Origin: Prunus persica
Taxonomy: Eukaryota; Streptophyta; Magnoliopsida; Rosales; Rosaceae
Length of the DNA: 64,000 nucleotides
Direction: 5' to 3'
Assembly (NCBI RefSeq): GCF_000346465.2
Contig: NC_034011.1
Coordinates: 25,479,941-25,543,940, forward strand
In this document: piece after piece, positions 1 through 10,696 of the stretch
Layout: every line of letters begins with the position of its first letter
Numbering within the stretch: position 1 is the first letter of the stretch
The notes under the pieces: model-generated
Databases searched by the model: none
What the model was told of the DNA's origin: nothing
The model's input: the letters and a program-made list of their open reading frames with translations, nothing else
Program-made: the position numbers and the translations under genes

Positions 1-3
1 CAC

Positions 4-115
4 CCATTTGCCATGACAAAGGGCAAAAGGAGGCAAGGGCTATTACTATTTATGTGAATAGTGCTAGCCCTTGCAAAAGGTTTGTTGTGTTTCCACTCAT
101 TGTCATGGCAAATGG
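4..115. repeat. MITE-like hairpin, end of a TIR element
   Basis: Positions 4-18 and 101-115 form a perfect 15-bp inverted repeat (ccatttgccatgaca / tgtcatggcaaatgg). A second inverted pair, gcaagggct / agcccttgc, lies inside it. Such nested palindromes are typical of small non-autonomous DNA transposons. The element may extend left of the window, so its true length and target duplication cannot be seen. Confidence 0.5.
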
Positions 116-173
116 CAAATGGCAAATATTATTTACTTTAATTAATTTATTTATTTACTTAAACAATTAATTT

Positions 174-372
174 GGATAAGATGTTAGGTTGTCACGTGTC
201 AATATTTATTATAAAATTCACATATCATATTTCAGATAAGATTTTCGGTTGCCACATGTCCATATTTATTATAAAATTCACATCTCAAATTTCAAATAAG
301 ATTCTCAGTTGCCACGTGTCGATATTTATTATAAAATACAAATATCAGATTTTAAATAAGATTTTCACCCTC
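174..372. repeat. 60-bp tandem repeat carrying CACGTG/CACATG boxes
   Basis: Three successive 60-bp units begin near 174, 234 and 294, with a partial fourth from 354. Each full unit contains (g/t)ataagat, then ttgccac(g/a)tgtc, then atatttattataaaat. Two copies contain the G-box core CACGTG and the other CACATG. A TATA-like tatataaaa follows at about 412-420. The block therefore resembles a promoter made of duplicated units, placed directly upstream of the transposase relic at 505. Confidence 0.6.
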
Positions 373-504
373 TTAAAATTGCGCTACGTGTCATCTATAT
401 CTTCTAAATCCCTATATAAAACAAAAGCCTCAACTCAGACCTCTCACACCATATCCTCTCTATCATTTCATTTCTCAGATTTTAGAAAACACATTCCTCT
501 CTCA

Positions 505-831
505 ATGTCTTACATGAGGAGGTGCTTGGAGAGGCAATAGCTAGAAATTGAAGAAAGAAGGCACAAACGAGCTGAAGAAGAAAGGGATGAGGAAGAAGAT
601 GATGATCAAGTTTCCATGGCAGTGGGTATGCTCCATCTATCAAGCTAAGGCTGACACCGTGGTTCACAAGTCGGTCGTGGCCCGAACGTGGACAAACGTA
701 GACATTCTCGGGGTAAGAATCTTTTGTAAGATTATTTTATCCCAAATTCGGGGAATCCAACGGCAAATGTGATGTCGTTGAATCGTGGAGCGGCGTCTTA
801 TTCAACACAACGGTCGGCCTCGTGGGAATAA
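505..831 (+). pseudogene. PIF/Harbinger-type transposase N-terminal relic
   Basis: Reading one frame from the ATG at 505 gives an acidic segment (ERDEEEDDD), then MAVGMLHLSS, then a stretch resembling the start of plant HARBI1-like nucleases (GSQVGRGPNV, RRHSRGKNLL, DYFIPNS). Several in-frame stops (after ERQ, after LHLSS, before DYF, and at the end) break it. The usual FRRRFRM segment that follows DYF..N in intact family members is gone. It is a decayed transposase start with no functional product. The family assignment rests on remembered motif similarity only. Confidence 0.45.
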
Positions 832-1231
832 TTTTGAATCTCGAACAATTTTTAACCACCTCCCAACATTGGTGATTGTTGAAAGATTTTTTACCTTGGC
901 CAATGACATCGAGCCACATTTGTGTTTGCATAATCTATAAAAATAAAAAATTGAAAATGCAAGAAAATTTCATTTAAAAAAAAAAAGGACATTATATTTA
1001 ATAAAACGGCAATTACAAATAATTTACCTCAATGGCAAGATTTTCGCCGTTTCAAACGTTGTCCCTCGCTTTTACCAATGCATCTCACCATTTCCTTAAC
1101 TCTTTATTCAAAAAAATTCATTACTAGCCAAAGCCATTTTTGTACGAGCGGAACTTGATCTTTTTCTCCACGAGGCTTTTCCACAACATATTCGAAACCA
1201 AAAGCATTTCTTGCTACTATAGCTAGCATCA
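832..1231. other. Intergenic, upstream of MMP pseudogene
   Basis: No gene seen. The last 150 bases resemble the 5' flanks of other MMP copies: ttcgaaaccaaaagcatttcttgctactatagctagcatcaatgg partly mirrors the leader of the intact gene at 22375-23274, which has the same words in reverse orientation (shown here only as overlapping short words such as ctagcatcaatgg). This supports a shared origin of the two copies. Confidence 0.4.
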
Positions 1232-2425
1232 ATGGAAATGGCAATGGTATCATCAAAATTTCATTTTTGTTGCTTCATAATCACTACCCTCATCCTCTTT
1301 CCTCTCCTCTCAAATGCATCATCGTCAAGAAACCGCAACACAGAAACATCATTTGAGTTTCTTGCCCATCTTAAGGGGTGTCAAAAGGGTGACAAAGTTG
1401 AAGGCATCCAAAACCTCAAAAGCTACCTTCAAAAATTTGGTTACTTGAATGGCCAGTCAAACAATGATGCTAATTTTGACGACGAATTGGAGTCAGCCAT
1501 CAAAACTTACCAAATCACTTACAACATCGAGGCCACTGGAACGTTGGATGGTGAAACTGTATCAAGTATGATGCTGCCTCGATGTGGTGTGTCAGATATC
1601 ATCAATGGCACCACCTCCATGATATCATCAGGAAAGAAACTGCACATGCACCAGCACGCAGCACCAGCCTCACCACTACGATGGAGGACTCACAGTTTCT
1701 CAATATTCTTACTTCCCAGGAAACCCAAAATGGCCAGCGTCTAAGACTTTAAGTATCGCCTCACCTATGCTTTTCTTCAAGGCTACCCAGTTGAGGCCAT
1801 GGAGCCAGTTGGACGTGCATTTAAAACATGGGCCAACAGCACAATGTTCAGGTTCACTCAGGTCAAAAGCTATCCGAGGATAGATCTGAAGATCAGTTTT
1901 CAGAGGCGTAATCATGGAGATGGCTATCCGTTTGATGGCCCAGGCGGGACCCTAGCCCATGCATATACACCAAGAGATGTGTCATTCTCTGGTCTCATCC
2001 TTCTCTCTTCACAATAACTCTCCTACTCATCATCCTCCTTTCTCTCCTCTCTCCCATCCCATGCAACGTCGTCAGAAATGAACCCACAAAAAAAAAAAAA
2101 ACATCATCACCCACCATTCTTCCAATGATGATGCTTTTGACAACGTCTTAGAGTTAGAGTCAGTCAGCCATCAAAACCTACCAGCTCAATTACCAGCCAG
2201 TACCTGGAACGATAGACGCCAAAACCGTATAAAAAAATCATGCTCATGAGGTGTGGGCTTTGCATGAAATTGGACACTTGCGCATATAGCTCTGTTGAAG
2301 GAGCTGTCATGTTCCCTTTTTCCGTTCCATCCGCACTGGATATACCGAGAATTTGCATGCGGATAACTTGTTGCAAAACTTGTCTTGATGATCGAGAAGA
2401 ATGCTCAAATATGGGCCTTCTCTAG
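1232..2425 (+). pseudogene. Chimeric matrix metalloproteinase pseudogene
   Basis: This is the only plus-strand MMP copy. From the ATG at 1232 the frame encodes a signal peptide, a propeptide with LKGCQKGDKVEGIQ and the cysteine switch PRCGVSD, then loses frame near 1670 in the hinge. FPGNPKWPASK continues in a second frame, and DFKYRLTYAFLQG to HGDGYPFDGPGGTLAHAYTPRD in a third (about 1746-1980). Instead of the expected GRFHYDADE, the sequence at about 1984-2060 switches to what looks like the hydrophobic signal-peptide region of another MMP. Next come a propeptide fragment (SAIKTYQL) and, near 2255-2390, a broken catalytic end (ALHEIGHL, then HADN). It is a fusion of two decayed MMP genes with no continuous reading frame. 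Confidence 0.85.
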
Positions 2426-3779
2426 ATACTTTTGGTTGTGGGTTGAAGAAGAAAACCTGGCATTGCCTAAAACTAATGTGGACATAAAGCCCAACATTTC
2501 TTTTATGTGACCTCCTCTATATATATACTATATAATAATAATAAAAACTAGTTGGTAAAAGAAATATATATCTAAGTTTTTATTTTTTTAGGATCTTACA
2601 CGGATGCTAATACTATGACTTGAATCTAGGACCTTTCTTGAGAGGAGCATTTGCTCCAAACCACTATACTAGTGGGTCATTTGCCTAATTTTTTGTTTTT
2701 TAATTTAATATGGAACAGGTAAATTTTATTGTCAAATAGCATCATAAAGTTTTTTTTTAATTTTATAAAAAGCATTCCTCTAGCTAGCTAGCATATATGT
2801 GATAGTAATTAGAGCAGTAAAGAGATAGCATGCTAAAAAAAGGTAATTTTTAAAATTTAAAAAAAAAAACCTTTGGGAGCTTGAAGAGCAAGTTAAGATA
2901 GGGTAAAAAACTCTGGTTTCAAACTTTTCATCGCTAATGCCATGTCTACCCAATTAATTTCCTAACAAAAGATGGCTAGAATTTTTGGTTCCAAATTAAT
3001 GGCTTTAATGGCAAGAACTGCAACTCTTGTGTGAGGCGAATGGAGATGTTGGAAAAAGAAAAAAATTTATATAATTCCAACAAGCTTCGATTCGAGTCAC
3101 CCTAAGGCCTCCCCTTTCTCTTTTTTTTTTTCCCACTGTTTTCTCATCTCTGCATTAATCTTGACATCTATTCCATTTCGTGATTCAACAAACAATTTTA
3201 TTTTGGTGCCGTCAATGAAGGAGTTTGCAGGCTATTGAAGGAACGTGCAATTGCATTTGATAATTCATAGAGATCAGAATTTCTTGTGCAAAGCTTCATG
3301 ATTAGCGTATCAACCAGTATGTGCTTACATTTTTTCGAATACGTATATATGTGTGTGTGTGATCGTCAAGTTCTTGTTTTTGTTTTTGTTATGCTATATG
3401 TATTTTATATGATAAAGTGATTGATAATTCCTTGTCTTTTTTTTTGGGTCAAAAGTATTTTCAAATACTCATATGATACATCAAATTAGGTTTTAAAGAA
3501 AGAAAACATAAAAGGTGATGTTTTGATGATTAGAGGAGTTGAACTGCATTTTGACCTCTTTTTGAACACACAAGTATATATATCAATTCAGTAAAAAAGT
3601 AGGCCATTTTGATTGACGTAAAGTCGCAAAGAAAACACAATAATCGAAATGAAGAAGCTTTGATTGGATTGACGAAAAGAACAACATGAGAACCATGTGT
3701 ATATACTAATAATACGACGATGAGGTGATCATGAAAGAGAAAGGCACTAATTCTATTATTAATTTCAACACTTCACGTA
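2426..3779. other. Intergenic, no gene seen
   Basis: AT-rich DNA without a supported coding region. Positions about 2590-2690 (ggatcttacacggatgctaa followed by a short block ending in agtgggtcatt) resemble a dispersed plant repeat, but no boundary could be fixed. A short (tg)n run lies at 3350-3361. Confidence 0.5.
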
Positions 3780-3787
3780 ACTTATAT

Positions 3788-4698
3788 TAGGGGTGGTTGT
3801 GGTTCGATAATTATGAATTTTTGCTTAAATTGTAAATTAACCGACTATTTGCGGTATGGTGATTTTTGAAACTACAAACAGACCGCTTTTTGCGGTCGGT
3901 TACTATGAATTAGCAGTTTAAAACCGTAAGTTCTTTTTGTGTCATACAAATCCAATCTTCCACATTTTAGGCCTAGTTTTGATGCTTCTTTTGAAGTCTT
4001 TTGAGTTCAAGCATACTTTAAACCAAAAATATAAATTCACAACCTTAACTTCTCAAGCATATATAAATTCACAACCTTCTCAACTTCTCAAGCATTCACA
4101 ACAACCTAAAGAAAATTAAAGTTACAATTCCAAGCATTCCAATTAAAGTTAAACTTCTCAAGCATTCACAACCTCAACTTCTCAAACATTCCAATTCCAA
4201 ATCCTTTCAAGTTACAAACCAAAAGAAAAATGCAATGCAAAATGAAATAAAGTTACAATCCAAAGGAAAAATCCAATTCAAAATTAATTAAAGTTACAAA
4301 CTAAAAGGAAAATGCAAAGCACCAATGTTACAAACTCAAGTGTTGGTGGTGATGAGTGGATTTGAAGGACCCCGTTGTGTTGTTTGAGCACCAATGCTAT
4401 CTACAAATAAAACAACATAAGTTTAGTATATTTTATTATAAGAAGAAGCATAAATAAACTAATTACTTACAAGATAAGTGGTCTTGTTATACAACGGCTA
4501 CGATTAAACAATAAAATGCAATTTTAAAAAAACATAGTCACGGTTTGCGGTAACCGCAAGTTATGAAAATCAAATACTGCAACCGCAAGGTTCGGTTCTT
4601 CATACCGCAAATGCAGTTTGGTTTCCCGCGATTGCGGTTCCATTGCGGTTAAATATCGGTTGATTTTTGGAATTTTTGGGTCTAAAATGCCACCCCTA
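3788..4698. mobile_element. Non-autonomous hAT element, 911 bp
   Basis: The element begins taggggtgg (3788) and ends ccaccccta (4698), a perfect 9-bp terminal inverted repeat of the hAT type. It is flanked by a perfect 8-bp target duplication, acttatat, at 3780-3787 and 4699-4706. Inside are many tgcggt / accgca words in both orientations near the ends (for example accgcaag and cttgcggt-like), as in subterminal hAT motifs. No transposase is encoded, so mobility would depend on an enzyme supplied elsewhere. Confidence 0.88.
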
Positions 4699-4763
4699 AC
4701 TTATATCTTAGGCATAAATTTCCATTCAAGACAAGAAATAATTAGCATTTCCGAAAAAAGAAA

Positions 4764-4880
4764 ACCAAAGTCGAGTTAAATGTGAGTTAGGTTAGTTGGT
4801 GAAGGTAATGTGTCCATTCTTCTATGCTCAAGTTCGATTTCCCACCTTGTATATATCAGAGTAAAATTTAGAATATCACT
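4764..4880 (+). repeat. tRNA-derived SINE-like copy
   Basis: An A-box-like taggttagttgg (4788-4799) is followed about 31 bases later by a B-box-like agttcgattt (4831-4840). This is the spacing and order of a pol III internal promoter. The tail is AT-rich. The rest does not fold as a clean tRNA, so a SINE is more likely than a tRNA gene. Confidence 0.4.
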
Positions 4881-6714
4881 TTATGAATAAAAACCGATCA
4901 CACTTCACCTAGTTAATAAAAATGTATGAAAGTCATTCAAAATATCAAACAGAGAATTGTACAAAATACATGTACTACTTTTGATGGATGGATAAGTATC
5001 ATAAGATGGAATATATAGAGATTGTGTTGTGAATCGGAGGAATATCCAAGCAAGTGTGCGCACTCATGTCCCGATGTTGCTTTGCATACGTGTGTCAACT
5101 CAACTACACTGTCCCCTCTTGGAATCATATACATATATTCTCAAATTAGAGAATAAAGGGTATTTTCCACGTGCACTTGACTCTTAGTTACTAAAGAATT
5201 CTGGGTGTGATCGGTGGCGGAGATAGAAGCTAATTTGTAGGGTTGGGGTCCAGTACTATAAATTCAAGATTATTTAGAGTTATATTTTAACTAATATTGC
5301 AATTAATGCTTAAGAAATAATCTGGGTGTGATCAAGTTGTACCACCATATAGTCCTACTAGTTCATGTAATTAAAGCACACGTGTTATAACAGAAGTAGA
5401 CGTAAACGTGAACGACATCTGAACATGGCACACAACAATTTCTAGTTAGGCCCTGGTGGTGTGTTGACGGTTTGTTTAAATTGTCTTAAAACATCTTTCA
5501 CTACACAAATCACTAGCTAGTGGCGGTATCCATAAAGATGTTAAAGTGGTATCCATCGTAGCAAGGCACCCAAATGAAAAGCTATAAACAACTCCTCCAG
5601 CACCGACGAGGCTCCATATACTCACTGCCAATGATGGCCATCTGTCCATTCCGAGACCATTTATTCATCAGCTGGGCTTATCTAATTTTGATTTTTTCTT
5701 TCTTTCTTAGTTTCTTCATACGTAGCAGCCATCCTCGTCAGCTAGCACTGGAAAAACTCTGGTTCTCTCTATCTGTATTTTTATAAGAACATGAACATGT
5801 GTGTCTGTGTGTGAACTGTGTGTCTGCGTATGTCGGTTGTGTGTCCATGTGTGTCATATGCATGCTTTTCCCTTCAACCGTAACGCATGCTCATCAATCT
5901 GTCTCTTTGTACAAGTAATCTCTAAACGTAACGCATACAAACCGCACTCAAACTTTTTCTTTGCTTTTTCTTGCATTACTTGCGGATTTGGACAGAAAAA
6001 ATATATCAAACAACTCGTAACAGACTGATCCGAGAACCGACTGGTTTACCAAAAGAAATGAAAGGAAAATGAAAACCATACATTAAAAATGGCAAAAGTT
6101 GCATGATCATTAATGGAGCTTGGCCCGGTCAAAAGTGGTGGTTTGGTGCGTAGGATAAAGATGCTACTTTCTTATCATCATGGGGTCTTATCTTGTGGGA
6201 TGGTGCTTATCAATATCTTTGATTGAATCTGAATAATATGGAAATAATTATGTGTATACGACTCGATAATTCAAATTCACAATCTAACAACATAAGTAAA
6301 AGCATTTCATATTTGATTAACTTCCGAAATCTAGATTTATTTCATTTTTCATTCCTATACTCACAACAAGTACTTGCTTGCAATTGCATGAGAAAGTCTA
6401 TTTATTCCTTTTGATAATTGACCTAGCTAGGGAATCTTTGTTGTCACAGTTGGGAACAAGCAGGGCCATCCTACGTGTCAAAGGCTAGCTCCACGTGTAC
6501 CGTTAAGTGGCTACATACATCCAAATGATATATTGATCAAACCGTGAATAAATTCAGAGTGACGCATGGGGTTTAATTTGTTGCATCAGACATTATTTTC
6601 TCGGTCACGTCGCCATGATGACACCATGCCAAAACTGAAAAATATATTTTTTTTTTTTGGGACGAAGCCAAAACTGAAAAATAAGTAAAGTGGGGTTTTG
6701 CTTTTTCTCATTCT
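4881..6714. other. Intergenic and NPF promoter region
   Basis: No coding region is supported. Near 6472-6500 there are ctacgtgtc and ccacgtgtac (ACGT/G-box type) boxes. These sit about 220 bases upstream of the TATA box of the transporter gene and could be its regulatory elements. A (tg)n-like run lies at 5797-5850. Confidence 0.45.
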
Positions 6715-6722
6715 TATAAATA
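6715..6722 (+). promoter_or_regulatory. TATA box of the NPF transporter gene
   Basis: The sequence tataaata lies about 300 bases before the ATG at 7024. A leader of roughly 275 bases is implied, containing a (ct)n run at 6895-6917, a common feature of plant 5' leaders. Confidence 0.5.
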
Positions 6723-7023
6723 GTGCAAGCATTAATATTGCTGGGAGAGAGAGCCTAGTGATTTTCCGAGTGTACCATTATTAATACAAAGCCTTTTGAT
6801 GTTGTGTTTGTAAAAAGGAACGAAACAGAGAACCAATAATGAAGAAGTTTTTGCACGATTGTTTGTTGGTGAGTAGATGAAAACAACAGTTTAGTCTCTC
6901 TCTCTCTCTCTCTCTCTGCAGCTGATGACAGATTTATAGGAGAGTTTTTTGTGTGGCTTTCAGGTTTCCTTCTTCTTTGATTCCTCATTAACCCCAAAGC
7001 CAAAACATCCATAATTACCTCTC

Positions 7024-9364
7024 ATGGCTGGATCAGGAGGCAAAACACTTGGCAACTCATGCATTCTCCTCATAGGTAATTATTTATGGGGTTCTCATCA
7101 TATTATTATGATATTATGATATGCTGCAACTACTTTTTTTAATAGCTTTGATATGATAATGGAGGGGCCCCATGATGATCATCAGTTTTACCAGGCAGAT
7201 AGGTTAATTTATCCTGTAATTTAATGGTCCTCCATTGACCAGGGAGCTCTGTTTCTACTTCTTTGGCTTTCAATGACGAAGTTAGAAAGAACTTAATGTC
7301 TTTGCCACATTTAATCTAGTACTTTTTTCTGTCTGCTTCTTCATAATAGTGATTGCTGGTATGGAGAGATTTGCATACAAGGGAGTGGCATCCAATCTAG
7401 TAACTTATCTAACTGATGTTGTGAAAATGAGCAACTCTGCGGCGGCCAAGACGGTTAACAGTTGGTGTGGCTTCACGTCCATGCTGCCTCTCTTAGTTGC
7501 ACCTTTTGTTGACTCATATTGGGATCGATATCCCACCATTTTGGCCTCTTCTTTCCTCTATGTTGCAGTAAGTCTATATATCTACTCACTTTTCTTCTTT
7601 CTTTCTTACTAGTTTTGGTTCTTCCTCTTGGTTCTTCCTCTTGTCTCTTCTTTTGGTAAAGAATTTAAAACTTACCAGAAACTATTATGGTTAATTTGTA
7701 ATTTTCTGGAATTTGTCTGATCAAGATGCTTCAGAATGATGGATTAAGATGGATGGAGCCTGAGTCATCGTCACCAAATCTTATTTTCATTAGAATATTT
7801 GGGCTGTCTGGTCAAGATAATTGAAGATAGTTTGATTTTAGTGTGTGTTTGCTTCGTCATGTCACACTTGTATAATTTATGAGTCTGTATGGCTTTGTTT
7901 TTTAGGGGCTTGTGGCCTTAACATCAACAGCATTGACCAGGGCATCTTCTGCTGCAAACAAAACAAGTTCTAATTCCTCATTTCTGTTTTGGTCTCTGTA
8001 TTTAATTTCTCTTGGTCAAGGTGGATATAACCCGTCTCTGCAAGCATTTGGAGCAGATCAACTGGACAGCGAAGAGGAACTGCCAAGCAGCAAAGATGAG
8101 CAAAAGTCCAACAAAAAGAGCGTGTTCTTTCAATGGTGGTATTTTGGTGTTTGCAGTGGCAGCCTCCTGGGCATCACTCTCATGTCCTACATTCAAGACA
8201 CTTTTGGTTGGATTCTGGGTTTTGCAATCCCCATGATATCGATGATTACGTCGGTCGTGGTGTTCTCTTGTGGAAGCCGAATCTATACTTACAGAGAGAG
8301 CGAGGCCATGGACTATAAGCCTATTGTCAACATGGTTCAAAGCATCAAGGCAACTACATTAAAACTAATGAAATATTGCAGAATCACATTACCAAATAAA
8401 AGTGATGTTACTGAGCTAGAGTAAGTCTAGTTTCTAACTCTTGAACTCTGTTTTACAAAAAATGTGCATGAATTCTGATGCTATATGTATCTGTTTTTTC
8501 TGGTTAATTATATATAGGCTTCAAGAGAAACCGCTTTGTCATCAAAATTTCAGCACCAATGAGGGGTTGGTTGAGAATCCCAAAAGTGGCTTCTATGTGC
8601 TTGAAAATGCTAAAGTGCTGCTGAGGCTTCTGCCTATCTGGATAATGCTTTTGATGTTTGCAGTGATTTTCCAACAACCTCCCACATTCTTTACCAAACA
8701 AGGCATGACCATGAAGAGAAACATTGGAAGCAAATTCAAGATCCCACCAGCAACTCTACAGAGTGCCATCACTCTTTCCATAATCCTCTTGATGCCTCTC
8801 TACGACAAAATTATGATCCCGATTACACGACTGGTTACTTGTCACGAAAAGGGTATCAGCGTGATGCAGAGGATGGGGATTGGGATGTTTATTTCAGTCC
8901 TAGCAATGGCCAGTGCAGCAGTTGTGGAAACAAGAAGGCTCCACATCAGCGGAGAAATGGAAGCTCTGGGAGCCCATTCTGAGACTGTCCCGTTTAGCAT
9001 CTTTTGGCTGCTGCCTCAGTACATTCTTTTGGGAATTTCAGACATTTTCACTGTTGTTGGAATGCAAGAATTTTTTTACTCTGAAGTTCCTGTAAGAATG
9101 AGAACGATGGCCTTTGGCCTGTACACTAGTGTTTTCGGGGTGGGAAGCTACTTGAGCAGCCTTTTGATTGCGACCGTTGAGGCTGTTACAAGTTCGAACG
9201 GAAGGCAGAGCTGGTTCTCTGATGATATGAGTGAAGCTCGGCTGGACAAATACTACTGGTTTTTGGCCTCGTTGAGTGCTTTGAGCTTTCTCTTTTATGT
9301 ACTTTTGTCTGCGTGTTACAGAAGCAGGAGGGATTTGGATTTGGACAATGAAAACTGTAAATAA
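7024..9364 (+). CDS. NRT1/PTR family (NPF5-like) transporter, 4 exons
   Basis: Exons 7024-7075, 7350-7567, 7906-8420 and 8518-9364 join in frame with GT-AG introns to a 543-residue protein, near the usual family length of 550-600. It is a major-facilitator membrane protein of about 12 helices, expected to move nitrate, peptides or other small solutes with protons. Family marks are [18 protein letters not shown] in helix 1, [11 protein letters not shown] after helix 2, [26 protein letters not shown] and the late block [19 protein letters not shown]. The central acidic and basic loop (about residues 130-150 and 215-250) is present. The first glutamate of the usual ExxER proton motif reads as alanine (AGMER). 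Subfamily is inferred from general resemblance; the substrate cannot be told. Confidence 0.9.
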
Positions 9365-9601
9365 GCTCTTTGTTTCGAGCTTGATCCAGCTCAGAAGAAA
9401 AACTCTGGTTAATTGGTTGAGGTTATGTGTGAATGATATGTTTTTTCCAATGATTCTTACTCTAATCTGAATGCAGTCGAGGCATAACATAATCAAATTT
9501 TTATTTCAATGAAATTTCAGACAACAAATCACTTAAAAACTTCAAAATATGAGCTTCAAACATACAGCTCTTGATCTTAGTACACTCTTGGGTGAGGTAC
9601 C

Positions 9602-9607
9602 TTTATT
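9602..9607 (-). terminator. Poly(A) signal AATAAA of MMP gene 9667-10608
   Basis: On the minus strand AATAAA lies about 60 bases past the stop, followed by GGTACCTCACC and then GAGTGTAC. The same module recurs after most MMP copies in the array. Confidence 0.6.
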
Positions 9608-9666
9608 TGATCAAAATAAAAAGGGAAAAATGAGAAGTTCATGGCTTTTAAGATTCTTGATGATCA

Positions 9667-10608
9667 TCAAGTGTTGTATAAAGCTTTAATTCCTTGAATA
9701 TCATCCCCATGCAAGCTCTGCTGGGTCACTCCAGCGCGGACAGAGGGGAACATAATAGCTCCTTGAACAGAGCTATGCCTGAGCCCAAGAAGGTGCCCTA
9801 TTTCATGCAAAGCCACAGTCTCAAAGTCATAAGCACCACTTACGGCGCCCACGGAAAACCGCTCATCAGCGTCGTAATGAAGTCTCCCATTTGTCGGCGC
9901 AAATGCATGGGCTATGGTCCCACCTGGCCCATCAAATGGGGTCCCATCTCCATGATCGCCCCTGTTAAAACTGACCGTCAGATCTGGGTTCTGGTTGTTC
10001 TGTGCCTCACTGAAGGTGAAGTGTGTGTTGGCGGCCCATGTTTGAAAAGCACTGGAAACTGGGCCCATGGCCTCAGCTGGGGTGCCTTGAAGAAAAGCAT
10101 AGGTGAGGTGATACTTAGAGGCCGGCCATGTTGGGTTTTCTTCGAAGAAAGAATAATTAGCGACTGTTTGTCCTCCGTGGGGATGGTGAGGGTGCCTTTT
10201 TTTGCCTGATCGCATGGAGGAGGTACCATTGATGATATCTGCAACACCACAACGTGGCATCATCATGTTGGATACGGTTTTGGCATCCAATGTTCCGGTG
10301 GCTTTGAGGTGGTAATTAATTTGGTAAGTTTTGATGGCAGACTCCAATTGGTCGTCAAAATCATCATCATTGAGGTGACCATTGTTGCTGCTCAAGTAAC
10401 CAAATTTTCCAAGGTATTTTTTGAGGTCTTGGATGCCTTGGACCTTGTCACCCTTGTGGCACCCCTTGAGATGCTCAAGGAACTCGAACGGAGACGAGGT
10501 CATTTTGTTGTTGTGGGTTTCTGATGAAGTTGCATGGGAGAGGAGAGAAAGGAGGACGAAGAGAAGAGTGCATGTGAAGAGAGAAATGTGAGACAACTTT
10601 GATGCCAT
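9667..10608 (-). CDS. Matrix metalloproteinase (M10A), intact
   Basis: A single-exon, 313-residue secreted zinc endopeptidase. Residues 1 to about 25 form the signal peptide. The peptidoglycan-binding-like propeptide (about 41-122) ends in the cysteine switch PRCGVAD (Cys120), whose thiol blocks the zinc until removal. The hinge RSGKKRHPHHPHGG is basic and His-rich. The catalytic domain holds the structural metal loop HGDGTPFDGPGG, the zinc site HEIGHLLGLRH (His269, Glu270, His273, His279) and the Met-turn IMFP (Met286). It ends in GIKALYNT without a membrane tail. The start MASK is preferred over an in-frame ATG 69 bases upstream because paralogues begin there and it follows the TATA box by 80 bases. 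The third zinc histidine is preceded by Arg, where paralogues have Gly, Ala, Asp or Asn. Confidence 0.93.
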   Translation of the reverse strand: MASKLSHISLFTCTLLFVLLSLLSHATSSETHNNKMTSSPFEFLEHLKGCHKGDKVQGIQDLKKYLGKFGYLSSNNGHLNDDDFDDQLESAIKTYQINYHLKATGTLDAKTVSNMMMPRCGVADIINGTSSMRSGKKRHPHHPHGGQTVANYSFFEENPTWPASKYHLTYAFLQGTPAEAMGPVSSAFQTWAANTHFTFSEAQNNQNPDLTVSFNRGDHGDGTPFDGPGGTIAHAFAPTNGRLHYDADERFSVGAVSGAYDFETVALHEIGHLLGLRHSSVQGAIMFPSVRAGVTQQSLHGDDIQGIKALYNT

Positions 10609-10688
10609 TGACGATGCTGCAATAGCTAGGAAGGAAGAAAGTATATTAATTGGATATGTTGCAATGAAAAGCTTCATATTTGGAGGGA

Positions 10689-10696
10689 TATTTATA
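10689..10696 (-). promoter_or_regulatory. TATA box of MMP gene 9667-10608
   Basis: Minus-strand TATAAATA, 81 bases before the preferred ATG. The same position is conserved in the other MMP copies. Confidence 0.65.

Noticed and set aside
9694..10209. Plus-strand ORFs opposite MMP genes (also 11845, 22405, 32045, 35262, 41763)
   Set aside because: They are antisense shadows of strongly conserved coding sequence and recur in each copy for that reason.
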